64,000 bases of DNA. Origin: Procambarus clarkii (lineage: Eukaryota > Arthropoda > Malacostraca > Decapoda > Cambaridae). Positions 22,560 through 32,484 of the stretch are shown piece by piece. The position numbers and the translations under genes are program-made. Under the pieces are notes generated by a model that made no database searches, was not told the origin of the DNA, and saw only the letters and a list, made by a program, of their open reading frames with translations. The stretch spans positions 31,089,495 to 31,153,494 of the forward strand of contig NC_091198.1 of assembly GCF_040958095.1 (NCBI RefSeq), written 5' to 3'. Within the stretch, counting starts at the first letter, position 1. Each line of letters starts with the position of its first letter.

Positions 22560-23055
22560 ATTAAACCTAGAAGAAATATGAAAGATAACATTAATATTAA
22601 TTAAAAAAAAGGGAAGAAATGGAGTTGTAAGGAAGGGGAAAAAAGCTCTTTATTCCATAGTTAACTATTCTAAAAAAAAAAATAAAAAAAAAAGCACTTT
22701 TCTCGGGTTTGGTGTGTAGAAAGATGTCTGAAAAGTGATAGGGTAAATAAGAGTAGGATGGAAGTAGTAGTAGTAGTAGTGGTAGAAGGTTAGAGATAAA
22801 ATTTCTTCAATTAGTAACTGTGATCTCTCTCACCTCAATCAGTTCATAAAGTTTTAGGGAACATATCTAAACCCACTGACTGGTTCATTCTGTTGTCAGG
22901 ACTAAATCATCACACAACAACAATTGACCAGGGAGGGTGGAGGAAGTCTTATTTATGTTAATGACACTGTCCTGTTTTTTTTTTTGTCATAAAGGGGGGG
23001 ACCTATGAAAAAAAATATATATATAAATTAGGAGGTTTAACTGTTCTTTTCATTG
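22560..23055. other. intergenic, A/T and TAG-repeat rich
   Basis: Contains A-runs near 22673, an AGT microsatellite near 22765 and T/G runs near 22976. No gene supported. Confidence 0.45.
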
Positions 23056-23763
23056 TTATGATGTCTTTGACATAATTTTGTTTACAATTTTAACTCTGAC
23101 ACCAAAGGGGTAGACCTGTCTAGAAAATTTTATAATTGCTGGTAAGTAGTGTCTTTCCCAGTTTCCACCAGCCAATCCACACCCAATTAACGATGGAAAA
23201 ATTACCAAACTGTATTTTCCATTAGATACTTTCACTGCTAATTTATTTAGACCTTCATTAAACCAATAAATCCTGTTTTGGGATGTATCTTTTAAAAGGC
23301 CAGATAAAAGTTGATGATCGAAAGGTTCTAAATGTCTAGGATTTCTTCCTTTAGGTCCAACATCAACAGTACACGACTGCTGTAACTGCTGTATGAGTCT
23401 TTTAGTATAAAGGTTTTGATTTTTCTCCTTCCCCATATAAAACTGCCCAAAAACATTTATAACTACTGGTCCCTTTGTTACAGTGTTAGGATGACAAATC
23501 TCAATATTTCCTGGTTGAGGTCTATCTTCAAGCATAGCACGGTTTAGAGTGCCTATTGCCCGGCGTCGTGTATAAGAACCACAGTATGGATATATCTCAG
23601 CAAGAATCTGAGAAAGTCCATGAGATTTAACAGCTACACAGTTGAGTATTTGTACAAGCGCTATATTGGGGCTTCTATATACAGGGTCAGTAATGTCTCC
23701 ATTATTAAACTCCAAGTTATCTACAAAGAAGAAAGAAACATTGGTTATACCATTACAGTCCAT
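23056..23763 (-). CDS. macro-domain protein (ADP-ribose binding)
   Basis: A 235-codon frame. An N-terminal NGDIT at residues 21-25, the ALVQILNCVAVKSHGLSQ block (35-52) and the C-terminal GCGLAGGNWE (194-203) are the ADP-ribose-binding strand-loop motifs of macro domains, closest in style to the Poa1p/ALC1-like branch. Members bind or remove ADP-ribose from proteins or hydrolyse ADP-ribose-1''-phosphate. The central segment (about 105-165) is longer than usual. Several virus families carry macro domains that counter host ADP-ribosylation; that role here is an inference. The frame is intact. Confidence 0.75.
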   Translation of the reverse strand: MDCNGITNVSFFFVDNLEFNNGDITDPVYRSPNIALVQILNCVAVKSHGLSQILAEIYPYCGSYTRRRAIGTLNRAMLEDRPQPGNIEICHPNTVTKGPVVINVFGQFYMGKEKNQNLYTKRLIQQLQQSCTVDVGPKGRNPRHLEPFDHQLLSGLLKDTSQNRIYWFNEGLNKLAVKVSNGKYSLVIFPSLIGCGLAGGNWERHYLPAIIKFSRQVYPFGVRVKIVNKIMSKTS

Positions 23764-24289
23764 AATTATCTTCTAATATATAATAATGCATTAAATATTA
23801 GTAGTCCTGTCCTGTCCTAGTCATAAAAGACAATTAACATACTACAAAAATTAATGTATTCAATATTTTTTTTTATTTATTTAATTAACAAATATCTTTA
23901 CAATCTTTTGCTCTCCTTTTTTTTAATGATTTATCAAGTAATTTAAAGAATATGTTCGAAATTTCACATGGCACAGTAGAACTACTTGGTTGCCAAAGAA
24001 TATATTTTTAAGAGATTAGGATGTGTTTGATTACCTTTCTTGATAAATTCCTCCATTTCAGTCCAATAGTTTGTGAATTACTTCAAATATTTTCAGTTGA
24101 ATTTGTCATGACCGTGTTTGTATTATAATATATGAAAAACAAAAACTGTTGTATTATATATAGGTATGATATATTTAAAATATATATGTTTTTCTTTTTT
24201 TATACCTTCTATCAAAATTTCATAAGACTTATAAGGGTTGGGTTTGGTATCCGTTTTCAAGTTGGGATTATATCATAAATAATTAAAAA
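23764..24289. other. divergent intergenic region between macro-domain gene and kinase gene
   Basis: Very AT-rich, with TATATAT stretches near 24120-24190 that could serve either divergent gene. No further gene seen. Confidence 0.4.
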
Positions 24290-25486
24290 ATGGAAGTCAT
24301 TAAGGGGAAAAACAAATTGACTAATCCTGATGAATGTGAAACACTAAATAATAGAATATCTAATCATATTTGTTTTACATTTAATACCCACAAACGTTAT
24401 TTAGGGAAAGGTGCCTATGGTAAAGTTGATCTTGTTCAAGTACCTACTATTGAACTTCTTGATCCTAGATTACCGCATCAAATGCATGTGTTTCAAAATA
24501 TTTACCCACACACGGCTTCCAAACTTTTTAAATTTTCTAAGAAGAAGCACAAACGAGGAAGAAAGTATCTACAAACATTTGTGGCTCGAAAGAGTTTTCG
24601 CCGGAAAAGTGATTTTTTAATGGAGATTGAAAACATTGCACGTCTTGATGAAAATATCAGAAAGGCATTCTTTGTTCAAGTGTATCGTGTGTTTATGGTC
24701 GAAACTGCCTATAATGTAATACACTGTCCACAAGGTAAATTTCTAGAGTCATCACAACCTACTAAAGTTCCTCATTCTTTGAATAATATTGACTATAAAT
24801 GTCCTTTCAAATCTAAATCTATAGGCTACTTTATCGAAATGGAATACTTAAACCCACGCGATTGGATCCTACTAAGGAAAAAAGTCGACTTATTGAAAAA
24901 TGATCAGTATTGTCGTCAACAATTGCTTACTACAGTTCTTAGACAGCTTATTGATGTTCAATTAGTCTTATATAATACTACTGACAAATATATATCAGGT
25001 ACTTATTACGATATTAATCCTCAAAATGTATTTGTATCCAATGATGACATTCATCGAATTAAATTAATTGATTACGGAGGCCTTTTTCTTCCTTCTTTAA
25101 TTATATATTCTATAATCACAGAACTGATGCCGGTATTTCATTCCAAAAATATCTGTGATGTCTTTTCTAAACAAATATCTAAATCAAAACTCAATTATAA
25201 AAGATATGTTCAATATCTTTCTAACCGATATTTTACACGTTTGCCCAAACGAGATAAATACAGCGTCATTCCTACTATGTATGGTATCATTGTAGCCGTG
25301 ACAATGTGTGTGATGTTAATGTGGGGTTGTGAAAGACGAGATAAAGTACGCCACATTTTAAGAAAAATTATTCACTCATATAATCCAACATTGATTTTGA
25401 ATGATGTCTATAAAAGTCAAGAGATACAAAAAAATATTATAGAATTGCTTAAAACCTCAAACATCGTTGAAAACCTAACCCTATAG
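24290..25486 (+). CDS. divergent Ser/Thr protein kinase, virus-like
   Basis: The 398-codon frame contains a glycine loop GKGAYGKV (39-46), a candidate ATP-binding lysine in VARK (K101), a catalytic loop YYDINPQNV with D241 and N246, and DYG (261-263) in place of DFG. The usual HRD is YYD, so the His and Arg are missing while the catalytic Asp and Asn remain; activity is plausible but not certain. The insert between the loop and K101 is long. Protein kinases are common in nuclear arthropod DNA viruses. Only seven bases separate its stop from the next ATG, a compact arrangement. Confidence 0.75.
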   Translation: MEVIKGKNKLTNPDECETLNNRISNHICFTFNTHKRYLGKGAYGKVDLVQVPTIELLDPRLPHQMHVFQNIYPHTASKLFKFSKKKHKRGRKYLQTFVARKSFRRKSDFLMEIENIARLDENIRKAFFVQVYRVFMVETAYNVIHCPQGKFLESSQPTKVPHSLNNIDYKCPFKSKSIGYFIEMEYLNPRDWILLRKKVDLLKNDQYCRQQLLTTVLRQLIDVQLVLYNTTDKYISGTYYDINPQNVFVSNDDIHRIKLIDYGGLFLPSLIIYSIITELMPVFHSKNICDVFSKQISKSKLNYKRYVQYLSNRYFTRLPKRDKYSVIPTMYGIIVAVTMCVMLMWGCERRDKVRHILRKIIHSYNPTLILNDVYKSQEIQKNIIELLKTSNIVENLTL

Positions 25487-25493
25487 ATAAAAA

Positions 25494-25790
25494 ATGAATG
25501 CCAATTTTGATTTCGATAATATGGAATTAGATAATCTTGATACTTTGATGGAACCTCTCTTAAAGTATATTTCTCCAGAACACCTTTTAAACACAGTCCA
25601 TCCGAATTTATCAATATACCAGAGAGTTGAAAAATGGCGTCAACTGGAAAAAAGTAAGAATGTAGCATGTTGCTATAAATGTCACCAGTCAAATAAATCA
25701 CTACACCTCCTCCAAATTCCAACATTACGAAGACTTGCAGATGAGTCAATCGAATCTCATCACTTTTGTGATGACTGTATTAAAAAATGA
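25494..25790 (+). CDS. small zinc-binding protein, possible N-terminal fragment
   Basis: 98 codons. An acidic N-terminus precedes CCYKCHQSNK and a C-terminal HHFCDDC, spaced as a four-Cys/His zinc site. The frame ends at a TGA directly after an A6 run (25784-25789). The next open frame begins within 15 bases and has no ATG near its start, so the two may be parts of one gene, but more than one frame change would be needed to join them. Confidence 0.5.
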   Translation: MNANFDFDNMELDNLDTLMEPLLKYISPEHLLNTVHPNLSIYQRVEKWRQLEKSKNVACCYKCHQSNKSLHLLQIPTLRRLADESIESHHFCDDCIKK

Positions 25791-25802
25791 CGATTTAAGT
25801 TT

Positions 25803-26338
25803 ATTCCAATAAACTCTTAAACTCATCTACTAACTTGTATATAACACAAAATAAAAAGAAATATAAAACTATAGCCTATGTCATTCCAATAAATTCATTT
25901 AACATTGATTGTGAAACTGTAAATTTTAATAATGCCCATAAACACAAACAACAACAACAACAACAGTATAAAATTGTTTTGCCTCATTTACAATATATTA
26001 TAATTTGGTACTTACACAAATCTTATGTTCCTATTGACCAGGTTAAATTTCAACAATTAGTGAGTGTAGCTTCTACTTTATTATTCAGAATTAATATAGA
26101 AAAAGGAAAAGGAAAACTCCCATCCTTAGAAACATGTATATCATCCATGTTAACTTCTGTTTTGGGGCATTCACTACCTTTCTTGATGCCATCTTTTATC
26201 AAACTCATCTATCAAATTCCACATATTGTAATAGAATGGGATAATGAAAAGATTTTATCACATCAGTTACTAAAAGAAGGGAACCAAAATTTATTTTCAC
26301 CACAAATATTTAAGGCATTTGATATAGATATATGTTAA
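25803..26338 (+). CDS. unknown virus-like protein, N-terminus unclear
   Basis: The frame is open from 25801 to the TAA at 26336-26338, but the first in-frame ATG is more than 100 codons in. It includes a Gln run (about residues 50-55, CAA repeats) and a hydrophobic middle. Composition matches the flanking virus-like genes. I recognise no domain. It is probably the C-terminal part of the upstream zinc-binding gene or has lost its start. Confidence 0.4.
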
Positions 26339-26542
26339 TTATACTATTGTTGTACAAGAGTCACAGTTGTTCCTGCCTGTTTATCCCATTTGGATAAAGC
26401 GTGGAAAATCTTGTGATCATGAGAAAATGGAGACCACAGAGTTCTCCCTTGTCAAATGAGTGGGAGGTATTGATGAAACTAAAAGGTATATGGAACTAAA
26501 CATAGAACATTTATTTTTAAAGAGGATAATTTTGTCATGCTG
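26339..26542. other. boundary between virus-like block and gene A copy 4
   Basis: No gene. The change from virus-like coding to the A-type promoter occurs here. Confidence 0.4.
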
Positions 26543-26606
26543 TATATAAGACAAGAGCAGCTTCATACTTGCTCAGTTGCTCTCTATCCACGTGACCAGG
26601 TTAGCG
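26543..26606 (+). promoter_or_regulatory. gene A promoter and first-exon module (copy at 26.5 kb)
   Basis: TATATAAG at 26543-26550 is followed 24-31 bases on by the arthropod initiator TCAGTT (26573-26578), then TTGCTCTCTATCCACGTGACC and AGGTTAGC, which resembles a splice donor. The initiator-to-donor block recurs at 33590, 33861 and 33985. Confidence 0.6.
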
Positions 26607-26639
26607 ATTTTTAATGTATTTTTAGGAGATGTGTTGGCA

Positions 26640-26791
26640 GCTCAAGCAGACCAAAGAGGTGGTACATTTCAAATCTTTTGTATATTATTTTAGAACCAGA
26701 TTTAAGAAAGCCATCAGAGATTGTGTTTACAACAGACCTACATAGGTTTACAACGGACATACAAACTCTTTATTCCCTAAAAATATGGATG
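26640..26791 (+). pseudogene. gene A, copy 4, 5' part (split by LTR element)
   Basis: Matches copy 5 around 'TTTCAAATCTTTTGTA', has an internal deletion, and resumes at the ETDIQTLYSLKIWM-type motif. It is cut at the codon after KIWM by the LTR insertion; the sequence resumes at 32485. No ATG is present in frame at the expected place. Confidence 0.7.
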
Positions 26792-27825
26792 TGTTACGGA
26801 CCCGAGTCCAGCGTCCGAGCAAGGAGCAGTAACAACTACGCCATCTGTGGGTCAGCTCCCGAAACCCCCGCCAAACGAACGACGACACCTAGTGAGGACA
26901 GCGTGTACTGGCCTCGAGGACCAGTTTCCAGTCTGGTTCAGCGCTCAACACCGCCGTTCCTGACCTCTGGTGAGGTGGTGCTCCGACGACAGCGCCATCT
27001 CTGGACTGGATACGTCAGGTGTTAGTATCTGAGCCTGTGAGTGTGGTGTATTAGTGTCCCGGTTATTAATGACGTGTCTGCTTACAGAGCCGACCTGGGA
27101 CCACTGTGTTGAAGGTGGAGTCAGTCTACCCGAGGCAGCCAGTCTCCATACTGTCCAGTTTGCTGCAGCTGTTGTGACGTCGTCCCCCTGGAAGAACACT
27201 GTGGTGTGTTAAGCCTGCCAGTGGAGTGGCAGTGGAAGGATTTACCCGGGACCGACGGTTGGAGACGATAATCCACTGGGGTATTGAGGACAGGAGGGTG
27301 ATTGGTGATATCACACGAGACTCCTGTCTAGGGCGTACCCCTTTTATCGTTCGTGGAGTGGCCGTACCAGCCTTGGTGGCTCAGTACCTGCCAGCAGACC
27401 TGCTGGACGTGTGGTTGACGGCCTCCACGACGGTGCCCCCAGTGGACCTGTGTTGTGGCTGACCTGTGGCCAGGGTAGGCTCGGCGTTCTCAGAGGACAC
27501 GTCTTGAGGCCACGAAGTAAGCACCGCGGACTCAGCACCTAGCTTCGAGGATCCATAGTCTCCAGCAGAAGACTACAGTGCTGATCCCCTTTGTAAAGTG
27601 TTAATACCCCTCCCCCTTGTGTACTCTATTTTATTATATATATTAAATGGTGATGGTGAAGATTATATTATATTAAGTTCTTAGCTTTCTTTCCCTACTC
27701 CCTTTAAGTTACTTGCGTCACGGATCTCATCCCTTGAAAGCCTCTACTGGCTTGGGGTCGGATATATATCTTCCTCTAACGACATCAGAGTAAGAACCCC
27801 GTTGCGTCCCGAGAGGGCCGTAACA
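26792..27825 (+). repeat. 5' LTR
   Basis: Begins TGTTACGGACC and ends GGGCCGTAACA, with short inverted ends. Visible differences from the 3' LTR are a T/G near 27110 and an A/C near 27387. Part of it (26820-26905) resembles the minisatellite gene at 36-38 kb. Confidence 0.92.
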
Positions 27826-27829
27826 TAAT

Positions 27830-27848
27830 TGGCATCCCCAGCGGGATC
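27830..27848 (+). other. primer-binding site
   Basis: TGGCATCCCCAGCGGGATC starts four bases after the 5' LTR with the TGG complementary to a tRNA 3' CCA. The tRNA species was not determined. Confidence 0.75.
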
Positions 27849-27949
27849 CGTCCCCTTGTTAAGTATGTTTGACAGGGGTGGTGAAGTGGCGTAATCCCTG
27901 TATATAATTCCCCCTGTGTGACGATTGTGACGTTATACGTCCTGTGCGG

Positions 27950-28240
27950 TGCTCAGAGTGACTAAGCGCGATATTGTGCAGTGCGGTGCTCGCTGTGATT
28001 AAGCGATTAAGTGCAATATTGCCTAGTGCGGTGCTCAGTGATTTAGTGTAATATTGTAGAGCGAAGTGTTCGCTTGGACTCAGTGCAATATTGTAGGGCG
28101 AAGTGTTCGCTTGGACTCAGTGCAATATTGGGTAGTGCGGTGCCCGAAGTGATTACGTGCAATATTGGCAAGTGCAGTGTTTGGTGCGATAAAGTGCAAT
28201 ATTGACGTAGAACAGTGCTCGGTGTGTTAAGTGCTCGTTA
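27950..28240 (+). repeat. degenerate tandem repeat in the element's 5' leader
   Basis: The phrase GTGCAATATTG recurs about six times at ~40-45 bp spacing, separated by versions of 'agtgcggtgctcg'. It lies between the primer-binding site and the gag start and may be part of a packaging leader. Confidence 0.7.
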
Positions 28241-28258
28241 AGTGTTCCACCTGTGACA

Positions 28259-31200
28259 ATGGCAGACAAAGCTACCATTGACGATCTGGACGAGGTTCAG
28301 GCTTTTCTGAACAGAGAAGATTGTCTTGCCAGATTAAAATATCTGAGCAAACCGGAACTTGTACTAGTGAGCGCCTACCTGGAGATCAAGATCCGTGCCA
28401 GTGATTCCCGTGTGGAGATCTTGTCCAAGGTTCACCGGCACCTGAAGGCAGAAGAGAAACAGGGAAGCGAGACTCCTAGTACAAGGGAAGGTGAGGAAAT
28501 AGCTTCCACGGAAAAGGAAGATAAGGGCAGTGACATTGACAGTGATGCAGGTGAGCTTAATATCAGCTTCCTAACCGTCAAAATGCGTGCCCTAGAGATC
28601 AATCGTGAGATAGAGTGGAAGAAGTTAGAATTAGAACGGGAATTAAAAGATAAAGAAATGGAGATGAAAGAAAAAGAATTGGCGATGAGGCGTTTAGAAT
28701 TAGAAAGAGAAGAGAAACGAGAGAGAGAAGAGAGAGAAAGAGAAGAAAGAGAAGAACGAGAAAGAGAAGAGAAACGAGAAAGAGAAGAACGAGAGAGAGA
28801 AGAGAGAGAAAGAGAAGAAAGGAGAGAAGAACGAGAAAGAGAAGAGAGACGAGAGAGAGAAGAACGAGAAAGAGAAGAGAGACGAGAGAGAGAAGAACGA
28901 GAACGAGAGAGAGAAGAACGAGAACGAGAGAGAGAAGAACGAGAGCGAGAAAGAGAGGAACGAGACAGACAAGAACAACGAGACAAAGAGGAAAGAGAGA
29001 GACAACATGAACTAGAAGTTTTGCGATTAGGCGGTGGTCGGAGACAAACAACGGACACCAGTAGCTTCGATCCGGTACGCAACATCAAAATGGTCCCCAA
29101 ATTCCATGAGAAGGAGGTGTCCAAATTCTTTGCAGCCTTCGAGAAAGTCGCTGCCTCTTTGGAGTGGCCAAGGGAGAATTGGGCCATCATGATACAGTCA
29201 GTCTTGACTGGGAAGGCCCAAATTGCCTACTCTACGTTATCCCTTGACGACTCCAGCGATTATGACAAGGTGAAGAAAGTTGTGCTCATGGCGTACCAAT
29301 TGGTACCTGAGGCTTATAGGCAAAAGTTCAGAAACCTGAAGAAGACCTCAGAGCACACTTTTACCGAATTCGCCACAATCAAGGAGCGACTTTTCCAGGA
29401 ATGGTGTGCCTCTCGGAAGGTGGAGACCAGGGAAGACCTCGAACAGCTGATTCTGCTCGAGGACTTCAAGGATTGTTTATCTGGAGACCTCAAGACGTAC
29501 TTGGAGGAACAGCAGGTAGAGACCTTGAGTGCAGCAGCCACCATGGCTGAAGAGTACATCCTGACTCATAGGCCGTCTGCTAAGTACGTCCCGAGGAATT
29601 ACCAGCGCCGGTTTGACAGACCTCACGACGTAGAAGAAGAAAGACCCGTCCCACAAAGTGCTAAGAAGACGCCCCCAAGTAGCCCCCGAAGAACAAGTCC
29701 TAGCAGTCCGAAACACCGGAGCCCGAGGAGGAATATGGTGTGCTGGACTTGTGGGCAGAAAGGGCACATAGCTGCTAGGTGCCGAGGCAGAAGAGGTGGC
29801 AGCGCACGAAGGGAGGTGATGTTGATGAGCTGTGGAACATCACCAGCAGGAAGCCAGTCGACGACGACGCAGGAAGAACCCAGATTGTTTTCCCCTCACA
29901 CTTCAGGCGGGTATGTATCGAGTGATCATACTGGTAGATCGGTAGTAGTGCTCAGAGATAGTGGAGCAGCCCAGTCCCTGATCATGAAGAGCTCGGTACC
30001 CGAGGGAGTAAGTGTGGACGGGAGACAAGAGGTTGTCCTGGTTGGGTTTCCAAGAACGCAGTACATCGCCCCCTTAGTGCCAGTACATCTCAACTCGCCT
30101 TATTTCAGCGGCACATGTGCGTTGGCAGTAGTCGATACCCTCCCTGTGGCTGGGATTGACGTGGTACTAGCCAACGACTTAGTGACCGATTGGAGCATCA
30201 ATCTTCCCAAGGTTGCGGACGAGTCTACCGGAACAGCACGGTCTGAGGTAACAGGCAATGGTAATGTCCAGGTAAAGACAGACACGGATTTGAACATGTC
30301 TAATTTGTCCTCTCCCCCGCAGATCGACAGTTATTTAGCAGTGTCTCCTGATTCTCTCGACAAGGAACATAAAGTTAAGAAGGCAGAGGTACCTGAGCAC
30401 GAAGAGAGGCCTTGTGTGCAGGCACCCACAGATACCAACGAGTCTGGAGCGAAGGCGGATGTGTACTTGCGGTATGGCAAGGTACAGCGTGTATTGAACC
30501 AGCCAGAGATTCCCCAGACTTCAGAGGTATGTGAGGTGTGTTCAAAAGGTCTAGTGCCCTCTTCGGTCCAAGCCAGGCTAGTGGATGTTGCCGGCTATGG
30601 ACATGACTGGCTCGGGAAGCATATCCCTCAATTGACCCCATGTTTCTCAGCAGTATTTTGTTTTGTTCTCCTATGTGCTCTCTGTGTTCTCAGTAAGGAT
30701 CAGTGGACGACCCGAAGGATGATGGCTCCCGTGAACATCGAGAAGAGGTCCCTGGGATTAGAGATTTGCACTGCAAGTGTTGCAGTTGAAGAAGGGACCT
30801 GGGAGGTAATAGATGATACAGGAGGTACGATATGTGATAATGTGAGTGACTGTTTCCGACAGGTTGACACCCCCCGCGTGACTGCTGAGCCTCAACACAG
30901 CGTTATACGGAACGTTGGTCGACCTGACGGGGGCAGAGCGAATGCCATCTTCGGTGAGCAAGCAGCCCTGTTGGAACTAGGTGTGGACCTAGTAGAGGAG
31001 TGTATAGTAAGTACTGACTTGCCCATTGTCGCTATCACTCTGAATTATCAGACCCCTGTATTCCAGGTTCCTGTCTCCCTGAAGGACCATCGGACCGGTA
31101 CCAGAAATGCCGTCTGTGATCAGCCGTCATCGGTGCCTCGACGCAGAGAAGTGTCGAGTCACCCCAGATCGTGTCTACACGGATCCTTACTAGAGAGGTG

Positions 31201-31684
31201 TGAAATGATGCTCCTGCTTGACATCGCAGTGGAGATGTGGGAGACGTGGAAGATTACGTCAGGCAGATCATTGCCTTCTATCTGCAAGCTCCCGTTGTGC
31301 CGGAAATGGCAATTAGGACAGTTCTGTAGACGTGACAGCCTCGACATCCCAGATTATAAAGCATGTAAGTCCATTTGGAGTTGTGTCGCCCTGCTAATTT
31401 GGTTTGTGTTTTTTATAGAACCCCAAACCAAATTCTTTTTGGTGGGGAGGTGTTACGGACCCGAGTCCAGCGTCCGAGCAAGGAGCAGTAACAACTACGC
31501 CATCTGTGGGTCAGCTCCCGAAACCCCCGCCAAACGAACGACGACACCTAGTGAGGACAGCGTGTACTGGCCTCGAGGACCAGTTTCCAGTCTGGTTCAG
31601 CGCTCAACACCGCCGTTCCTGACCTCTGGTGAGGTGGTGCTCCGACGACAGCGCCATCTCTGGACTGGATACGTCAGGTGTTAG
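28259..31684 (+). CDS. Gag-protease polyprotein of the LTR element
   Basis: The first ATG is at 28259. A Glu/Arg-rich coiled segment (about residues 120-255, built of EREE-type repeats) is followed by a SCAN/capsid-like helical domain (about 275-445), a CCHC zinc knuckle CWTCGQKGHIAARC (about 493-506) and a retropepsin-like site RDSGAAQSLI (about 565). The remaining ~570 residues show no RT motif; a hydrophobic segment occurs near 800. The frame runs 234 bases into the 3' LTR, so the end is probably the remnant left when pol was deleted. The reading frame is intact. Confidence 0.85.
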   Translation: MADKATIDDLDEVQAFLNREDCLARLKYLSKPELVLVSAYLEIKIRASDSRVEILSKVHRHLKAEEKQGSETPSTREGEEIASTEKEDKGSDIDSDAGELNISFLTVKMRALEINREIEWKKLELERELKDKEMEMKEKELAMRRLELEREEKREREEREREEREEREREEKREREEREREEREREERREEREREERREREEREREERREREEREREREEREREREEREREREERDRQEQRDKEERERQHELEVLRLGGGRRQTTDTSSFDPVRNIKMVPKFHEKEVSKFFAAFEKVAASLEWPRENWAIMIQSVLTGKAQIAYSTLSLDDSSDYDKVKKVVLMAYQLVPEAYRQKFRNLKKTSEHTFTEFATIKERLFQEWCASRKVETREDLEQLILLEDFKDCLSGDLKTYLEEQQVETLSAAATMAEEYILTHRPSAKYVPRNYQRRFDRPHDVEEERPVPQSAKKTPPSSPRRTSPSSPKHRSPRRNMVCWTCGQKGHIAARCRGRRGGSARREVMLMSCGTSPAGSQSTTTQEEPRLFSPHTSGGYVSSDHTGRSVVVLRDSGAAQSLIMKSSVPEGVSVDGRQEVVLVGFPRTQYIAPLVPVHLNSPYFSGTCALAVVDTLPVAGIDVVLANDLVTDWSINLPKVADESTGTARSEVTGNGNVQVKTDTDLNMSNLSSPPQIDSYLAVSPDSLDKEHKVKKAEVPEHEERPCVQAPTDTNESGAKADVYLRYGKVQRVLNQPEIPQTSEVCEVCSKGLVPSSVQARLVDVAGYGHDWLGKHIPQLTPCFSAVFCFVLLCALCVLSKDQWTTRRMMAPVNIEKRSLGLEICTASVAVEEGTWEVIDDTGGTICDNVSDCFRQVDTPRVTAEPQHSVIRNVGRPDGGRANAIFGEQAALLELGVDLVEECIVSTDLPIVAITLNYQTPVFQVPVSLKDHRTGTRNAVCDQPSSVPRRREVSSHPRSCLHGSLLERCEMMLLLDIAVEMWETWKITSGRSLPSICKLPLCRKWQLGQFCRRDSLDIPDYKACKSIWSCVALLIWFVFFIEPQTKFFLVGRCYGPESSVRARSSNNYAICGSAPETPAKRTTTPSEDSVYWPRGPVSSLVQRSTPPFLTSGEVVLRRQRHLWTGYVRC
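31440..31450 (+). other. polypurine tract
   Basis: TGGTGGGGAGG lies directly before the 3' LTR, the position of the plus-strand primer. Confidence 0.7.
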
Positions 31685-32484
31685 TATCTGAGCCTGTGAG
31701 TGTGGTGTATTAGTGTCCCGGTTATTAATGACGTGTCTGCTTACAGAGCCGACCTGGGACCACTGTGTGGAAGGTGGAGTCAGTCTACCCGAGGCAGCCA
31801 GTCTCCATACTGTCCAGTTTGCTGCAGCTGTTGTGACGTCGTCCCCCTGGAAGAACACTGTGGTGTGTTAAGCCTGCCAGTGGAGTGGCAGTGGAAGGAT
31901 TTACCCGGGACCGACGGTTGGAGACGATAATCCACTGGGGTATTGAGGACAGGAGGGTGATTGGTGATATCACACGAGACTCCTGTCTAGGGCGTACCCC
32001 TTTTATCGTTCGTGGAGTGGCCGTACCAGCCTTGGTGGCTCAGTCCCTGCCAGCAGACCTGCTGGACGTGTGGTTGACGGCCTCCACGACGGTGCCCCCA
32101 GTGGACCTGTGTTGTGGCTGACCTGTGGCCAGGGTAGGCTCGGCGTTCTCAGAGGACACGTCTTGAGGCCACGAAGTAAGCACCGCGGACTCAGCACCTA
32201 GCTTCGAGGATCCATAGTCTCCAGCAGAAGACTACAGTGCTGATCCCCTTTGTAAAGTGTTAATACCCCTCCCCCTTGTGTACTCTATTTTATTATATAT
32301 ATTAAATGGTGATGGTGAAGATTATATTATATTAAGTTCTTAGCTTTCTTTCCCTACTCCCTTTAAGTTACTTGCGTCACGGATCTCATCCCTTGAAAGC
32401 CTCTACTGGCTTGGGGTCGGATATATATCTTCCTCTAACGACATCAGAGTAAGAACCCCGTTGCGTCCCGAGAGGGCCGTAACA
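31451..32484 (+). repeat. 3' LTR
   Basis: Same length as the 5' LTR and almost identical; followed by the target duplication GGATG. Confidence 0.92.

Larger units (their letters stand above)
26792..32484 (+). mobile_element. LTR retrotransposon, gag-protease only, inserted in gene A copy 4
   Basis: Two 1034-bp LTRs (TGTTACGG...CCGTAACA) flank 3625 bp of internal sequence. The flanking GGATG at 26787-26791 and 32485-32489 is a 5-bp target duplication, and removing the element restores the gene A reading frame across the site. I saw two substitutions between the LTRs, so insertion was recent. The interior has a primer-binding site, one gag-protease ORF and a polypurine tract, but no reverse transcriptase, RNase H or integrase; it must depend on a partner element. 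Confidence 0.92.

Noticed and set aside
26945..27538. Short ORFs within the LTRs
   Set aside because: The same frames occur in both LTRs and lack coding features; they are repeat sequence.
28432..29190. Long minus-strand Ser/Leu/Arg-rich ORFs
   Set aside because: They are shadows of the Glu/Arg repeats in the gag ORF.
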